The notes under the pieces were generated by a model. That model did no database searches. It was not told the origin of the DNA and saw only the letters and a program-made list of their open reading frames with translations. 64,000 bases of DNA from NCBI GenBank assembly GCA_965199595.1, contig OZ241182.1:806001-870000 (forward strand). The letters run 5' to 3'. Origin of the DNA: JBBROS01 sp965199595. GTDB lineage: Bacteria; Pseudomonadota; Alphaproteobacteria; Acetobacterales; Acetobacteraceae. Of this stretch, positions 40,885-50,059 are shown piece after piece; position 1 is the stretch's first letter, and each line of letters opens with the position of its first letter. Both the position numbers and the translations under genes were made by a program.

Positions 40885-42228
40885 ATGGCTTCGGCAGCCG
40901 AGCAGCTCGCGTCAAACATGAACCTCGGGACCTTCTCGAAGGCAACCGAACTCAAGCGGCGCATCTGGTTCACCCTGGGTGCGCTGCTGGTCTATCGCGT
41001 CGGCACCTATATCCCGGTGCCCGGCGTCGACGCATCCGTCATGGGCGAACTGCTGGCCCAGCACGGCGGCGGCATCCTTGGCATGTTCGACATGTTCAGC
41101 GGCGGCGCGCTGGGACGGATGACGGTGTTCGCGCTGAACATCATGCCCTACATCAGCGCCAGCATCATCGTGCAGCTGATGTCGGCCGCGATCCCTTCGC
41201 TCGAGGCCCTCAAGAAGGAGGGTGAGTCCGGGCGGAAGAAGCTCAACCAGTACACCCGCTATCTCACGGTGCTGATCGCGCTGGTGCAGTCCTACGGTAT
41301 CGCGGTGGGGCTGGAGGGCATGCGGGGCAACTTCGGCTCGGCGGTGATCGACCCTGGCCTGTTCTTCCGCACCTCCTGCATCGTGACCCTCGTGGGCGGC
41401 ACCATGTTCCTGATGTGGATCGGCGAGCAGATCACGGCGCGCGGCATCGGCAACGGCACCAGCCTGATCATCTTCGCCGGCATCGTCGCGAACCTGCCGC
41501 ATGCATTGGCCAGCCTACTGGAGCTCGGGCGCACGGGTGCGCTGTCGCCGGTGTTCATCCTGGTGTTCGTCGTCATCGCCGTCGCGGTGATTGCCTTCGT
41601 GGTGTTCATGGAGCGGGCGCAGCGCCGGGTCGTCATCCAGTATCCGAAGCGCCAGGTGGGGCAGCGGATGTTCGGCGGTGACTCCACGCACATGCCGTTG
41701 AAGGTGAACACGGCCGGCGTGATCCCGCCGATCTTCGCCAGCTCGATCCTGCTGATCCCGGCCACCGTGGCAGGGTTCTCCAGCGCTGATTCGAACTCCT
41801 GGCTGTCCTGGATCGGGCAGAAGCTCGGGCATGGCGAGCCGCTGTACATGCTGGCCTATGCCGGCATGATCATCTTCTTCAGCTACTTCTACACGGCGGT
41901 GGTGTTCAATCCGCAGGAGACTGCCGACAACCTCAAGAAGTATGGCGGGTTCGTGCCCGGGGTGCGCCCGGGGTCCAACACCGCGGATTATTTTGACACC
42001 ATCCTGTCGCGGCTGACCACGGTGGGGGCGATCTATCTCTGCATCGTCTGTCTGCTGCCCGAGATTCTGATCTCGCGCTATGGCGTGCCGTTCTATTTCG
42101 GCGGCACCAGCCTGATGATCATTGTGTCGGTGACCATGGATACGGTCACGCAGATCCAGTCCCATCTGCTGGCGCATCAGTATGAGGGCCTGATCCGCAA
42201 GGGCCGGGTGAAGGGGCGGGCGCGATGA
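40885..42228 (+). CDS. secY: Protein translocase subunit SecY
   Basis: 447 residues with ten membrane helices. FTLGALLVYRVGTYIPVPGV in helix 1, the plug region with GGGILGMFDMFSGGALGRMT and the cytoplasmic loop GGTSLMIIVSVTMDTVTQIQ near the end are intact. It forms the inner-membrane protein channel with SecE and SecG, whose genes are not in the window. The last codons overlap adk by ATGA. Confidence 0.99.
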   Translation: MASAAEQLASNMNLGTFSKATELKRRIWFTLGALLVYRVGTYIPVPGVDASVMGELLAQHGGGILGMFDMFSGGALGRMTVFALNIMPYISASIIVQLMSAAIPSLEALKKEGESGRKKLNQYTRYLTVLIALVQSYGIAVGLEGMRGNFGSAVIDPGLFFRTSCIVTLVGGTMFLMWIGEQITARGIGNGTSLIIFAGIVANLPHALASLLELGRTGALSPVFILVFVVIAVAVIAFVVFMERAQRRVVIQYPKRQVGQRMFGGDSTHMPLKVNTAGVIPPIFASSILLIPATVAGFSSADSNSWLSWIGQKLGHGEPLYMLAYAGMIIFFSYFYTAVVFNPQETADNLKKYGGFVPGVRPGSNTADYFDTILSRLTTVGAIYLCIVCLLPEILISRYGVPFYFGGTSLMIIVSVTMDTVTQIQSHLLAHQYEGLIRKGRVKGRAR

Positions 42229-42902
42229 ACCTTATCCTGCTGGGCCCGCCAGGGGCGGGAAAGGGCACGCAGGCCAAGCGGCTGGAGCAGCGCCACGGCA
42301 TGGCGCAGATCTCCACCGGCGACATGCTGCGGGCCGAGGTGAAGGCCGGCAGCGAGACCGGCGCGAAGGCCAAGGCGCTGATGGAGGCCGGTCAATTGGT
42401 GCCGGATGCGCTGCTGGTCGATATGCTGGAGGGCCGCATCCGCCAGCCGGATGCGGCATCCGGCTTCATCCTGGACGGCTTCCCACGCAATGTGTCGCAG
42501 GCCGAGGCGCTGGACGCCATGCTGGCCCGGGCAGGCGCGCGGATTGATGCCGTGATCGAGCTTAAGGTGGATGACGCCGCGCTTGTCGAGCGGATAGCCG
42601 GACGGTTCACCTGCGCCAAGTGCGGTGCGGGCTACCACGACACGTTCCAGCAGACACGGGTGGCGGGCACCTGCGACGTGTGCGGCAGCCACGAGTTCGC
42701 CCGCCGGGCCGACGACCGCCGCGAGACGGTGGCGGCCCGGCTGGAGGTGTATCACACCCAGACTGCCCCGATCCTGCCGCACTATGCGGCGCTGGGGCGG
42801 TTGCAGGTCGTGGATGGCATGGCCGAGATGGACCAGGTTGCAGCCGAGATCGAGGCAGCTTTGGCGCACGCCGGGAAAGCGAGTGACCTCACGAAGAGTT
42901 GA
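42225..42902 (+). CDS. adk: Adenylate kinase, zinc-type LID
   Basis: 225 residues. P-loop GPPGAGKGTQ at residue 7, AMP-binding QISTGDMLRAEV, and DGFPRNVSQA. The LID domain is the long form and contains four Cys (FTCAKCGAGYHDTF and GTCDVCGS), which should hold a structural zinc. It converts ATP and AMP to two ADP. Start overlaps the secY stop. The end lies just ahead of the promoter for rpsM. Confidence 0.98.
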   Translation: MNLILLGPPGAGKGTQAKRLEQRHGMAQISTGDMLRAEVKAGSETGAKAKALMEAGQLVPDALLVDMLEGRIRQPDAASGFILDGFPRNVSQAEALDAMLARAGARIDAVIELKVDDAALVERIAGRFTCAKCGAGYHDTFQQTRVAGTCDVCGSHEFARRADDRRETVAARLEVYHTQTAPILPHYAALGRLQVVDGMAEMDQVAAEIEAALAHAGKASDLTKS

Positions 42903-42912
42903 TCTTCATCCA

Positions 42913-42940
42913 TTGACTCGGGGCCGCTGGCTTGTATAGT
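42913..42940 (+). promoter_or_regulatory. Sigma-70-like promoter of the rpsM-rpsK-rpoA-rplQ genes
   Basis: TTGACT (42913-42918), 16-bp spacer, TATAGT (42935-42940): five of six matches at both boxes, the best promoter in the window. It starts 11 bp after the adk stop codon and gives the alpha operon its own transcription start near 42947. Confidence 0.7.
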
Positions 42941-42946
42941 CCGCGC

Positions 42947-43089
42947 CCTTCACCTAGCCCATTGCAGGGACAGGATTGAACCCAATTGATGGGCTCCAAG
43001 CGGTCTGGTTCAACCAGATCGAGCAGGGGTCCGAGCATAGCCCGGCACGCTGGAAGCAGTGTGTCCGGGGGCGACCAGGAGAGAGCAGC
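42947..43089 (+). promoter_or_regulatory. Untranslated leader of rpsM
   Basis: About 140 nt between the deduced start and rpsM. TTGAACC (42976-42982) can pair with GGTTCAA (43007-43013), and CCC/GGG lie inside. The leader ends in the Shine-Dalgarno AGGAGAG (43078-43084). In enterobacteria this place holds the S4-binding pseudoknot; rpsD is not in this cluster, so another regulator, if any, would be needed. Confidence 0.4.
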
Positions 43090-43467
43090 GTGGCGCGTAT
43101 TGCCGGTGTGAACATCCCGACCAACAAGCGGGTGCTGATCAGCCTGCGCTATATCTATGGCGTCGGCCCCTCCAACGCGAAGGACATCTGCGAGAAGCTG
43201 TCGATCCCCGAGGATCGGCGCGTGAACCAGTTGTCCGACGATGAGATCCTCAAGATCCGTGAGTTGATCGACAAGGACTACCGGGTCGAGGGCGACCTGC
43301 GTCGCGAAGTCGCGATGAACATCAAGCGCCTGATGGACCTCGGCTGCTACCGCGGCCTGCGCCACCGGCGCGGCCTGCCCGTTCATGGGCAGCGGACGCA
43401 CACCAATGCCCGCACCCGCAAGGGCAAGGCGGTGGCGATCGCCGGCAAGAAGAAGGTCACCAAGTAA
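43090..43467 (+). CDS. rpsM: 30S ribosomal protein S13
   Basis: 125 residues from GTG 43090, chosen because it yields the conserved start ARIAGVNIPTNKRVLISLRY and follows AGGAGAG. Upstream in-frame ATG 42976 would add 38 non-conserved residues. HhH-type YIYGVGPSNAKDICEKL and the basic tail GLRHRRGLPVHGQRTHTNAR are intact. S13 contacts L5 and L31 across the subunits. Confidence 0.97.
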   Translation: MARIAGVNIPTNKRVLISLRYIYGVGPSNAKDICEKLSIPEDRRVNQLSDDEILKIRELIDKDYRVEGDLRREVAMNIKRLMDLGCYRGLRHRRGLPVHGQRTHTNARTRKGKAVAIAGKKKVTK

Positions 43468-43483
43468 CACTCGTCGCTTTTTT

Positions 43484-43515
43484 CGGCCTGGTGCTCCGCA
43501 GGGGGCGCCGGGCCG
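43484..43515 (+). other. Hairpin between rpsM and rpsK
   Basis: CGGCCTGGTGC (43484-43494) pairs with GCGCCGGGCCG (43505-43515), an 11-bp stem with two G-T pairs. A TTTTTT run precedes rather than follows it, so on the plus strand it is not a standard terminator. Confidence 0.45.
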
Positions 43516-43540
43516 GTCCCGAACAGTCAGGATCCTGCCC

Positions 43541-43936
43541 ATGGCGAAGCCCGCCACCGCCCGCGCCCCCCGCCGCAAAGAGCGCAAGAACATCATCTCC
43601 GGTGTTGCGCATGTTGCCGCCACGTTCAACAACACGATGATCACCATCACCGACGCGCAGGGCAACACCATTGCCTGGTCGTCGGCGGGCACACAGGGGT
43701 TCAAGGGCAGCCGCAAGAGCACGCCCTATGCCGCCCAGGTTGCCGCGGAGGATGCCGGCCGCAAGGCCCGCGAGCATGGCATGGAGACCCTCGAGATCGA
43801 GGTGAGCGGGCCGGGGTCCGGGCGCGAGAGCGCGCTCCGGGCGCTGCAGGCCGTGGGCTTCGCGATCACCGCGATCCGCGACATGACGCCGATCCCGCAC
43901 AATGGCTGCCGCCCGCGCAAGCGCCGCCGGGTCTAG
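43541..43936 (+). CDS. rpsK: 30S ribosomal protein S11
   Basis: 131 residues from ATG 43541. The basic N-terminus (ARAPRRKERKNIISGVAHV) and the platform core NNTMITITDAQGNTIAWSSA, GFKGSRKSTPYAAQVAAEDA and RDMTPIPHNGCRPRKRRRV at the end match the family. It lies 73 bp after rpsM; that gap contains the hairpin 43484-43515. Confidence 0.98.
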   Translation: MAKPATARAPRRKERKNIISGVAHVAATFNNTMITITDAQGNTIAWSSAGTQGFKGSRKSTPYAAQVAAEDAGRKAREHGMETLEIEVSGPGSGRESALRALQAVGFAITAIRDMTPIPHNGCRPRKRRRV

Positions 43937-43951
43937 TCCGCCGTTCTTTAT

Positions 43952-43980
43952 TGATGGCGCCGCACACGTTGCGGCGCCGT
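43952..43980 (+). other. Strong hairpin between rpsK and rpoA
   Basis: GATGGCGCCGCA (43952-43963) pairs with TGCGGCGCCGTC (43969-43980) around CACGT: a 12-bp stem with one T-G pair. It could be an attenuator or RNase site that adjusts rpoA output relative to rpsM-rpsK. No T-run follows. Confidence 0.5.
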
Positions 43981-44002
43981 CGTGCATTGTTGGAGACGAT
44001 CC

Positions 44003-45022
44003 ATGGCCCTCCAGAGAAACTGGCAAAGCCTGATCAAGCCGGAGAAGCTCGACGTCGAGCCCGGTGCCGACCCGCATCGCGTCGCAACCGTGGTGGCGGA
44101 GCCGCTGGAGCGTGGATTCGGCATGACGCTGGGCAATGCGGTGCGCCGCGTGCTGCTGTCCTCGCTACAGGGTGCGGCCGTCACCGCGGTGCAGATCGAT
44201 GGCGTGCTGCATGAGTTCAGCAGCATCCCGGGCGTGCGGGAAGACGTGACGGACATCGTGCTGAACATCAAGCAACTCGCGCTGCGGATGCACGGCGATA
44301 CCGAGAAGCGCATGATGCTGACCGCCACCGGCCCTGGTGAGGTGACCGCGGCGCAGATCCAGACCGGCCACGACATCGAGGTGATGAACCCCGACCTGGT
44401 GATCTGCACGCTGGACGAGGGCGTGAAGCTCGGCATGGAGTTCACGGTCAACCTCGGCAAGGGCTATGTGCCGGCCGCTTCGAACCGTCCCGAGGATGCG
44501 CCGATCGGGCTGATCCCGATCGATGCGATCTACTCGCCGGTGAAGCGCGTCAGCTACAAGGTGGAGCCGACCCGGCTGGGTCAGATCACCGACTATGACA
44601 AGCTGCTGCTGCAGGTCGAGACCAATGGGGCGGTGAGCCCCGAGGACGCGGTGGCGCTGGCCGCGCGCATTCTCCAGGATCAGCTGCAGCTGTTCATCAA
44701 CTTCGACGAGCCGCAGCTGGCGCGCACCGAGGAGCAGCACGACGACCTGCCGTTCAACCGCAACCTGCTGCGCAAGGTCGACGAGCTGGAGCTTTCGGTG
44801 CGTTCGGCGAACTGCCTGAAGAACGACAACATCGTCTATATCGGTGACCTGGTTCAGAAGACCGAGCAGGAGATGCTCCGCACCCCCAACTTCGGGCGCA
44901 AGTCTTTGAACGAGATCAAGGAAGTTTTGACCGCCATGGGTCTGTCGCTGGCGATGAATGTCGCTGGTTGGCCGCCCGAGAACATCGAAGACCTGGCCAA
45001 GCGGCTGGACGAGCCTTTCTAG
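44003..45022 (+). CDS. rpoA: RNA polymerase subunit alpha
   Basis: 339 residues from ATG 44003 (MALQRNWQSLIKPEKLDVEP). The N-terminal assembly domain has ERGFGMTLGNAVRRVLLSSL; the C-terminal domain, after a linker near residue 235-250, has the UP-element/activator-binding ELSVRSANCLKNDNIVYIGD and RTPNFGRKSLNEIKEVLTAM. The dimer nucleates beta and beta-prime. A 21-bp gap leads to rplQ. Confidence 0.99.
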   Translation: MALQRNWQSLIKPEKLDVEPGADPHRVATVVAEPLERGFGMTLGNAVRRVLLSSLQGAAVTAVQIDGVLHEFSSIPGVREDVTDIVLNIKQLALRMHGDTEKRMMLTATGPGEVTAAQIQTGHDIEVMNPDLVICTLDEGVKLGMEFTVNLGKGYVPAASNRPEDAPIGLIPIDAIYSPVKRVSYKVEPTRLGQITDYDKLLLQVETNGAVSPEDAVALAARILQDQLQLFINFDEPQLARTEEQHDDLPFNRNLLRKVDELELSVRSANCLKNDNIVYIGDLVQKTEQEMLRTPNFGRKSLNEIKEVLTAMGLSLAMNVAGWPPENIEDLAKRLDEPF

Positions 45023-45043
45023 GCCGTATTGGGGAAATAGATC

Positions 45044-45472
45044 ATGCGTCACGGTGTTTCCGGCCGTAAACTCGGCGTCACGTCCAGCCATCGCCAGGCG
45101 ATGTTCCGCAACATGGCGCACGCGCTGCTCAAGCATGAGCAGATCGTCACCACCCTGCCCAAGGCGAAGGAGCTGCGGCCCGTTGCCGAGAAGCTCATCA
45201 CGCTCGGCAAGCGCGGTGGCCTGCACGCACGGCGCCTCGCCTATGCGGAGCTGCGGGACGATTTGATCGTCACCAAGCTGTTCTCCGCCCTGGCCGACCG
45301 CTACAAGGCGCGGTCCGGCGGCTACACCCGCGTGCTGAAGGCCGGTATGCGGCATGGCGACATGGCGACCATGGCCATCATTGAGCTGGTGGACCGCGAT
45401 CTGGCCGCCAAGGGCATGAACAGCGGCCCGAAGGCCGAGCGTCCGGCCGATGAGGACGACGCCCAGGTCTAG
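45044..45472 (+). CDS. rplQ: 50S ribosomal protein L17
   Basis: 142 residues; RHGVSGRKLGVTSSHRQAMF and RYKARSGGYTRVLKAGMRHG are the family patterns. The tail (from NSGPKAERPADEDDAQV) is acidic and specific to this lineage. It closes the alpha operon; rarA follows after 48 bp without a clear terminator between them. Confidence 0.98.
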   Translation: MRHGVSGRKLGVTSSHRQAMFRNMAHALLKHEQIVTTLPKAKELRPVAEKLITLGKRGGLHARRLAYAELRDDLIVTKLFSALADRYKARSGGYTRVLKAGMRHGDMATMAIIELVDRDLAAKGMNSGPKAERPADEDDAQV

Positions 45473-45520
45473 TCGAAACTCCAGTCGAAACCGGCTGGCG
45501 CCGGCACCATCTTTGCTGTC

Positions 45521-46849
45521 ATGCCGCGCGCCACACCCGGTCCCGGGCTTTTCTCCACCGATGCCGTCCGCAAGGGCGAGGGGCCGCGACCGCTTGCCGA
45601 GCGGTTGCGGCCTCAGTCGTTGGGGGAGATCGTCGGGCAGGACCATCTGCTCGGGCCGACAGGCACGCTGACCCGGATGCTGGAACGGGGGGCCTTGGCC
45701 TCGCTGATCCTGTGGGGCCCGCCGGGTGTGGGCAAGACCACGATCGCGCGGCTGCTGGCAGAGGCCGCGGGCCTCCATTTCGCCTCGATGTCCGCGGTGT
45801 TCTCCGGCGTGGCGGATCTCAAGCGGGCCTTCGAGGAGGCGTCGCGAAGGCGCCAGGCCGGGCAGGGCACGTTGCTGTTCGTGGACGAGGTGCATCGCTT
45901 CAACCGTGCGCAGCAGGATGGGTTCCTGCCGGTGGTCGAGGATGGCACCATCGTGCTGGTCGGGGCGACGACCGAGAACCCGTCCTTCGCGCTGAACGGT
46001 GCCCTGCTGTCGCGTTGCCAGGTGCTGGTGTTGCGGCGGCTGGACGAGGCGGCGCTGGAGCAGCTTCTGGCCCGGGCGGAACGGGCCTCGGCGCGTGCGC
46101 TGCCGGTGCAGCCCGAGGCGCGGGCCGCGCTGTGCGCCATGGCGGATGGCGACGGCCGCTACCTGCTGAACATCGCCGAGCAACTGCTCGCCATGCCCGA
46201 GGGCCCGGCGCTCGACGCCGCTGGCTTGGCCGACGTGATCGGGCGCCGGGCCGCATTGTACGACAAGGACCGGGAGGAGCATTTCAACCTCATCTCCGCC
46301 CTGCACAAGTCGCTGCGGGGGTCGGACCCCGATGCGGCGCTGTACTGGTTCGCCCGCATGCTGGCCGGGGGGGAGGATGCCCGCTATATCGCCCGCCGCC
46401 TGGTGCGCTTCGCCTCCGAGGATATCGGCATGGCGGACCCGCAGGCGCTGGTGCAGGCGATGGCCGCGTGGGAGGCGTTCGAGCGGCTGGGCAGCCCGGA
46501 GGGGGAGCTGGCCCTGGCGCAGGCCGTCGTCTATCTGGGCACCGCACCGAAATCGAACGCGCTGTACATGGCGGCCAAGCGTGCGGCCCGCAGCGCGCGG
46601 GAGACCGGCAGCCTGATCCCGCCGGCCCATATCCTGAACGCGCCCACCCCGCTGATGAAGACGCTCGGCTATGGTGCGGGATACGACTACGACCACGATG
46701 CGGCGGATGGTTTCTCCGGGCAGAACTACTTTCCCGACGGCCTGCCGCGACAGGCGTTCTATCAACCCGGCGAGCGCGGCTTCGAGCGCGAGATCGGCAA
46801 GCGGCTGTCCCACTGGGCCAGCTTGCGAGAGGCACGGCATGACGGTTGA
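45521..46849 (+). CDS. rarA: Replication-associated recombination protein A (RarA/MgsA)
   Basis: 442 residues. The start PRATPGPGLFSTDAVRKGEG precedes PLAERLRPQSLGEIVGQDHL, the clamp-loader-like opening. Walker A GPPGVGKTT, Walker B LLFVDEVHRFN, sensor 1 LVGATTENPSFALN, and the C-terminal tetramerisation domain (YDKDREEHFNLISALHKSLR) are all present. It is an AAA+ ATPase that acts at stalled replication forks and with SSB. The end overlaps the pseudouridine synthase gene by 11 bp. Confidence 0.96.
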   Translation: MPRATPGPGLFSTDAVRKGEGPRPLAERLRPQSLGEIVGQDHLLGPTGTLTRMLERGALASLILWGPPGVGKTTIARLLAEAAGLHFASMSAVFSGVADLKRAFEEASRRRQAGQGTLLFVDEVHRFNRAQQDGFLPVVEDGTIVLVGATTENPSFALNGALLSRCQVLVLRRLDEAALEQLLARAERASARALPVQPEARAALCAMADGDGRYLLNIAEQLLAMPEGPALDAAGLADVIGRRAALYDKDREEHFNLISALHKSLRGSDPDAALYWFARMLAGGEDARYIARRLVRFASEDIGMADPQALVQAMAAWEAFERLGSPEGELALAQAVVYLGTAPKSNALYMAAKRAARSARETGSLIPPAHILNAPTPLMKTLGYGAGYDYDHDAADGFSGQNYFPDGLPRQAFYQPGERGFEREIGKRLSHWASLREARHDG

Positions 46850-47831
46850 GACGCGCACCATCACCGAGGACGAGGCGGAGATCCGCCTGGACCGTTGGTT
46901 CCGCCGGCATTTCCCGGGCCTGATGCAGTCGGCGATCCAGAAGATGTGCCGGGTCGGGCAGATCCGGGTGGATGGGAAGCGGGCGGAGACGTCCACGCGG
47001 CTGGCGCCGGGCCAGGTGATCCGGGTGCCGCCGATGCCGGATGCGCCGCCGCCCAAGGCGGTGGTCCGCCCGGGCTCGGACCCGGCGCTGCGGCGCGAGC
47101 TGGAGGCGATGGTGCTGTATCGCGACGCCCAGGTGATCGTGCTCGACAAGCCGTTCGGCCTGGCGGTGCAGGGTGGACCGGGCATCCTGAAGCACCTCGA
47201 CGGCATGCTCGACGGGTTGCGCGACGAAGGGGAGCCGCGGCCGCGCCTGGTGCACCGGCTGGACCGCGACACCTCCGGCGTGCTGGTGCTGGCCCGCACC
47301 CCTGGGGTGGCGGCGAAGCTGGCGGCGGCGTTCCGCGGGCGGGCGGTGCAGAAGACCTACTGGGCGGTGGTGGCCGGGCGGCCCTCGCCGGTGGAGGGGC
47401 GGATCGACCTGCCGCTGCTGAAATACGAGGGCAGGCGGGGCGAGCGCAGCGTGCCGACCACGCGCGAGGATGAGGACGGGCAGCGCGCCGTGACGGATTA
47501 CCGCACGCTGGACCATGCCGGGCAGAAGCTCTCCTGGATGGAGCTGAGCCCGGTGACGGGGCGCACCCATCAGCTGCGGGTGCACTGCGTGGCCATCGGG
47601 TCGCCGATCGTGGGCGACCGCAAGTATCACGAGCCCGACCAGAACGGCGCCGGCAACGCGATCATCAAGGGGCTGCCGGAGAAGCTGCATCTGCATGCGC
47701 GGCAGCTGGACTTCCCGCATCCGGCGGGCGGGCGGCTGGTGGTGGCGGCCGAGCTGCCGGCGCACATGCGCGAGACGTTCAAGACCCTGGGCTTCGAGGC
47801 GCCCAAGGTCAGCAAGCCCGTGCGGCGATGA
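46839..47831 (+). CDS. rluC: RluC-family 23S rRNA pseudouridine synthase
   Basis: 330 residues from ATG 46839 inside the rarA end. An N-terminal S4-like RNA-binding domain (about 10-65, RLDRWFRRHFPGLMQSAIQK) is followed by the catalytic domain with VLDKPFGLAVQGG and the active-site Asp in LVHRLDRDTSGVLVLAR, then TGRTHQLRVH. RluC modifies three uridines in 23S rRNA; the choice of RluC over RluD rests on gene position and general likeness, not on a decisive residue. The stop overlaps the next gene by ATGA. Confidence 0.92.
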   Translation: MTVETRTITEDEAEIRLDRWFRRHFPGLMQSAIQKMCRVGQIRVDGKRAETSTRLAPGQVIRVPPMPDAPPPKAVVRPGSDPALRRELEAMVLYRDAQVIVLDKPFGLAVQGGPGILKHLDGMLDGLRDEGEPRPRLVHRLDRDTSGVLVLARTPGVAAKLAAAFRGRAVQKTYWAVVAGRPSPVEGRIDLPLLKYEGRRGERSVPTTREDEDGQRAVTDYRTLDHAGQKLSWMELSPVTGRTHQLRVHCVAIGSPIVGDRKYHEPDQNGAGNAIIKGLPEKLHLHARQLDFPHPAGGRLVVAAELPAHMRETFKTLGFEAPKVSKPVRR

Positions 47832-50059
47832 AGCGTGCCGCGGTTGTTGTCTTCGGCCTGATCGTCGCCGTCCCGGTCGTGGCGGTGCTGGCTTCGGGCG
47901 CGCTGCTGGATAGCGGGCCGGTGCGCACGCGGCTGGTGGCGGCGCTGGCGCGGGGCACCGGGCATGTGGTGCGGATCGACGGGCCGGTGCGGGTGTCGTG
48001 GTCGCCGGCGCCGGTGATCGAGGCGCGGGATGTCGTGCTGCTGAACGGTCCGGGGTTTTCCGCGCCGGTGTTCGCGACGGTGGGCCGGGTGCAGGCGCAG
48101 GTGGCGCTGCTGCCGCTGCTGTCCGGGCGGGCAGAGGTGGCGGTCACGCTGGCGCGGCCGGAGGTGATGCTGGAACGGGATGCTGCGGGGCGCGGCAACT
48201 GGCAGGCGCCGGCTGCGGTGGCGGGCGCGGCGCCGTCCACGCCCGGCGCGCCGCGCCTCACGCTGGACTTGCAGGGGATCACGATCGAGGACGGCCGGGT
48301 CGCGCTGCCGCATGGCCCGGCGCTTGCCGTCCGCGCGCTCAGCCTCAAGCCCGGTGGCGGGCCGGTGCAGGCGGAGCTGCTGCTGAACGGCGTGCCGATG
48401 GTGGTGAGCGGCACGATCGGGCCGGTCGGGCACGGCCCGGTGCGGATCGATCTCACGGCCACGGGCGGCGGCCTGGCGCTGGCGGCCTCCGGCCTGGTGG
48501 GCGGCGCGGTGGCGGTGCAGGCGCGGGTGCCGGACCTGGCGGCGTTGTCGCCCCTGGCCGGGCGGAGCCTGCCGCCGCTGCGGGACGTGCAGGTGACGGG
48601 CGCGCTGGGTGCTGCTGGACCGGAGGCGCTGCGGCTGACCGCCGCGGCCTCGGCCCTGGACACGGTGCTGCCGGGGCTGCGGCTGGAGCAGCTGGTGGTG
48701 GAGGCGACGGCGCTGGACCAGCCGGTGCGGCTCTCCGCGGTGGCGACGCTGCACGATCTGCCGGTCGCGGCGGCGGTGAACGTGGCCAGCCTCGGGGCGC
48801 TGCTGGCCGGGGGGGCGTTGCCGTTCCAGGTGAAGCTGGTGGGTGACGGGGCTTCGGTCTCGGGCCAGGGCAGCGTGGCGGACCTGGTGGGTCATGGGCT
48901 GGAGATGACGGTTTCGGTCCAGGCGCCGGATGTGCGGCGGACGGGGGCCTTGACGGGGCAGCGTTGGCCGGGTCTGCGGGATGTGGTGCTGGAGGCCCGG
49001 GTGCTGCCGCGGGCCGGGATGCCGGAGGTGCTGGTGCGCGGGCTGCGGCTGACCTCCGCGCAGGGGGATTTGGCCGGGGACCTGGCGCTGGGCTGGGCGC
49101 CGCGGCCGTCGGTGCGGGGCTCGCTGGTGTCGCAGCGGCTCGATCTCGATGCGATTGTCGCGGCGGGTTCGGCGCCCGCCCCAGCCACACCGGCGCCCAC
49201 GGCCGTGCCGCCGCCAGTTGCCGGGCCGGCGGCGGCGGCCGCACCAGTCCCGCTGCCGTTCCAGGCCCTGCGCGCGGCAGATGTCGATCTGCGGCTGGCC
49301 GTGGCGCAGGCGGTGCTGCATGGCGCGGCGTACCGGGCGATTGAGGCGCACCTGGTGCTGGCGGATGGCCGGCTGCGGCTCGACCCCGTGCAGACGCTGG
49401 CGCCGGGCGGGCCGGTGGAGGGGCAGTTGCTGGCGGATGCCGGGGCGGTGCCGCCGACCGCCTCGTTCACGCTGCGCGCTCCGGCGCTGGACGCGGCCCC
49501 GCTGGCGGCGGCGCTGGGCGCACCGGGTGCGGCAAGCGGGACCATGGAGCTGAACGTGCAGCTGGGCGGTGCCGGGGCGGACCTGCGGGCGATGGCGGCG
49601 ACGCTCACCGGACATGTGGCGGCGGCGATGGTGGAGGGCGAGATCGACAACCAGGCGCTCGCCACGCTGTTCGGCCCGGCCCTGCAGGCGGCCCGGCTGC
49701 CGGCCGAGGCCGCCGGGCGCAGCCATGTGCGCTGCCTGGCGCTGAAGGCGGATGCGGCGGCGGGGCAGGTGACGGTGCAGACCCTGGCGCTGGATGCCAC
49801 ACGGCTGCGGTTGGAAGGGGAGGGCACGGTGAACCTGGTGGACGACACGATGAACATGCACCTGCGGCCGACCATCCGCATCGGCCCGACCGCGGTGGCG
49901 GTGCCGGTGCATCTGACCGGGCCGTTGCGCGCGCCGGTGCCGGCGGTGGAGCGGGGCGCGCCGACCGGGTTGTCGCCGGGGCGGTTCGGCATCTCGATCG
50001 GGGGGAGCAGCGCCGCCGATCCCTGTCCGGCCGGGCTTGCCGCGGTGCGGGCGCGATGA
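47828..50059 (+). CDS. AsmA-family inner-membrane/periplasmic protein
   Basis: 743 residues. One N-terminal membrane helix (AAVVVFGLIVAVPVVAVLAS) is followed by a long periplasmic beta-rich region. DSGPVRTRLVAALARGTGHV then VRIDGPVRVSWSPAPVIEAR is the AsmA N-terminal signature, and ATLTGHVAAAMVEGEIDN near residue 590 the C-terminal one. Such proteins form bridge-like grooves thought to move phospholipids or to tune outer-membrane assembly. A Pro/Ala-rich linker lies near residue 450. Coupled by ATGA overlaps to rluC and to the ATP12 gene. Confidence 0.88.
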   Translation: MKRAAVVVFGLIVAVPVVAVLASGALLDSGPVRTRLVAALARGTGHVVRIDGPVRVSWSPAPVIEARDVVLLNGPGFSAPVFATVGRVQAQVALLPLLSGRAEVAVTLARPEVMLERDAAGRGNWQAPAAVAGAAPSTPGAPRLTLDLQGITIEDGRVALPHGPALAVRALSLKPGGGPVQAELLLNGVPMVVSGTIGPVGHGPVRIDLTATGGGLALAASGLVGGAVAVQARVPDLAALSPLAGRSLPPLRDVQVTGALGAAGPEALRLTAAASALDTVLPGLRLEQLVVEATALDQPVRLSAVATLHDLPVAAAVNVASLGALLAGGALPFQVKLVGDGASVSGQGSVADLVGHGLEMTVSVQAPDVRRTGALTGQRWPGLRDVVLEARVLPRAGMPEVLVRGLRLTSAQGDLAGDLALGWAPRPSVRGSLVSQRLDLDAIVAAGSAPAPATPAPTAVPPPVAGPAAAAAPVPLPFQALRAADVDLRLAVAQAVLHGAAYRAIEAHLVLADGRLRLDPVQTLAPGGPVEGQLLADAGAVPPTASFTLRAPALDAAPLAAALGAPGAASGTMELNVQLGGAGADLRAMAATLTGHVAAAMVEGEIDNQALATLFGPALQAARLPAEAAGRSHVRCLALKADAAAGQVTVQTLALDATRLRLEGEGTVNLVDDTMNMHLRPTIRIGPTAVAVPVHLTGPLRAPVPAVERGAPTGLSPGRFGISIGGSSAADPCPAGLAAVRAR

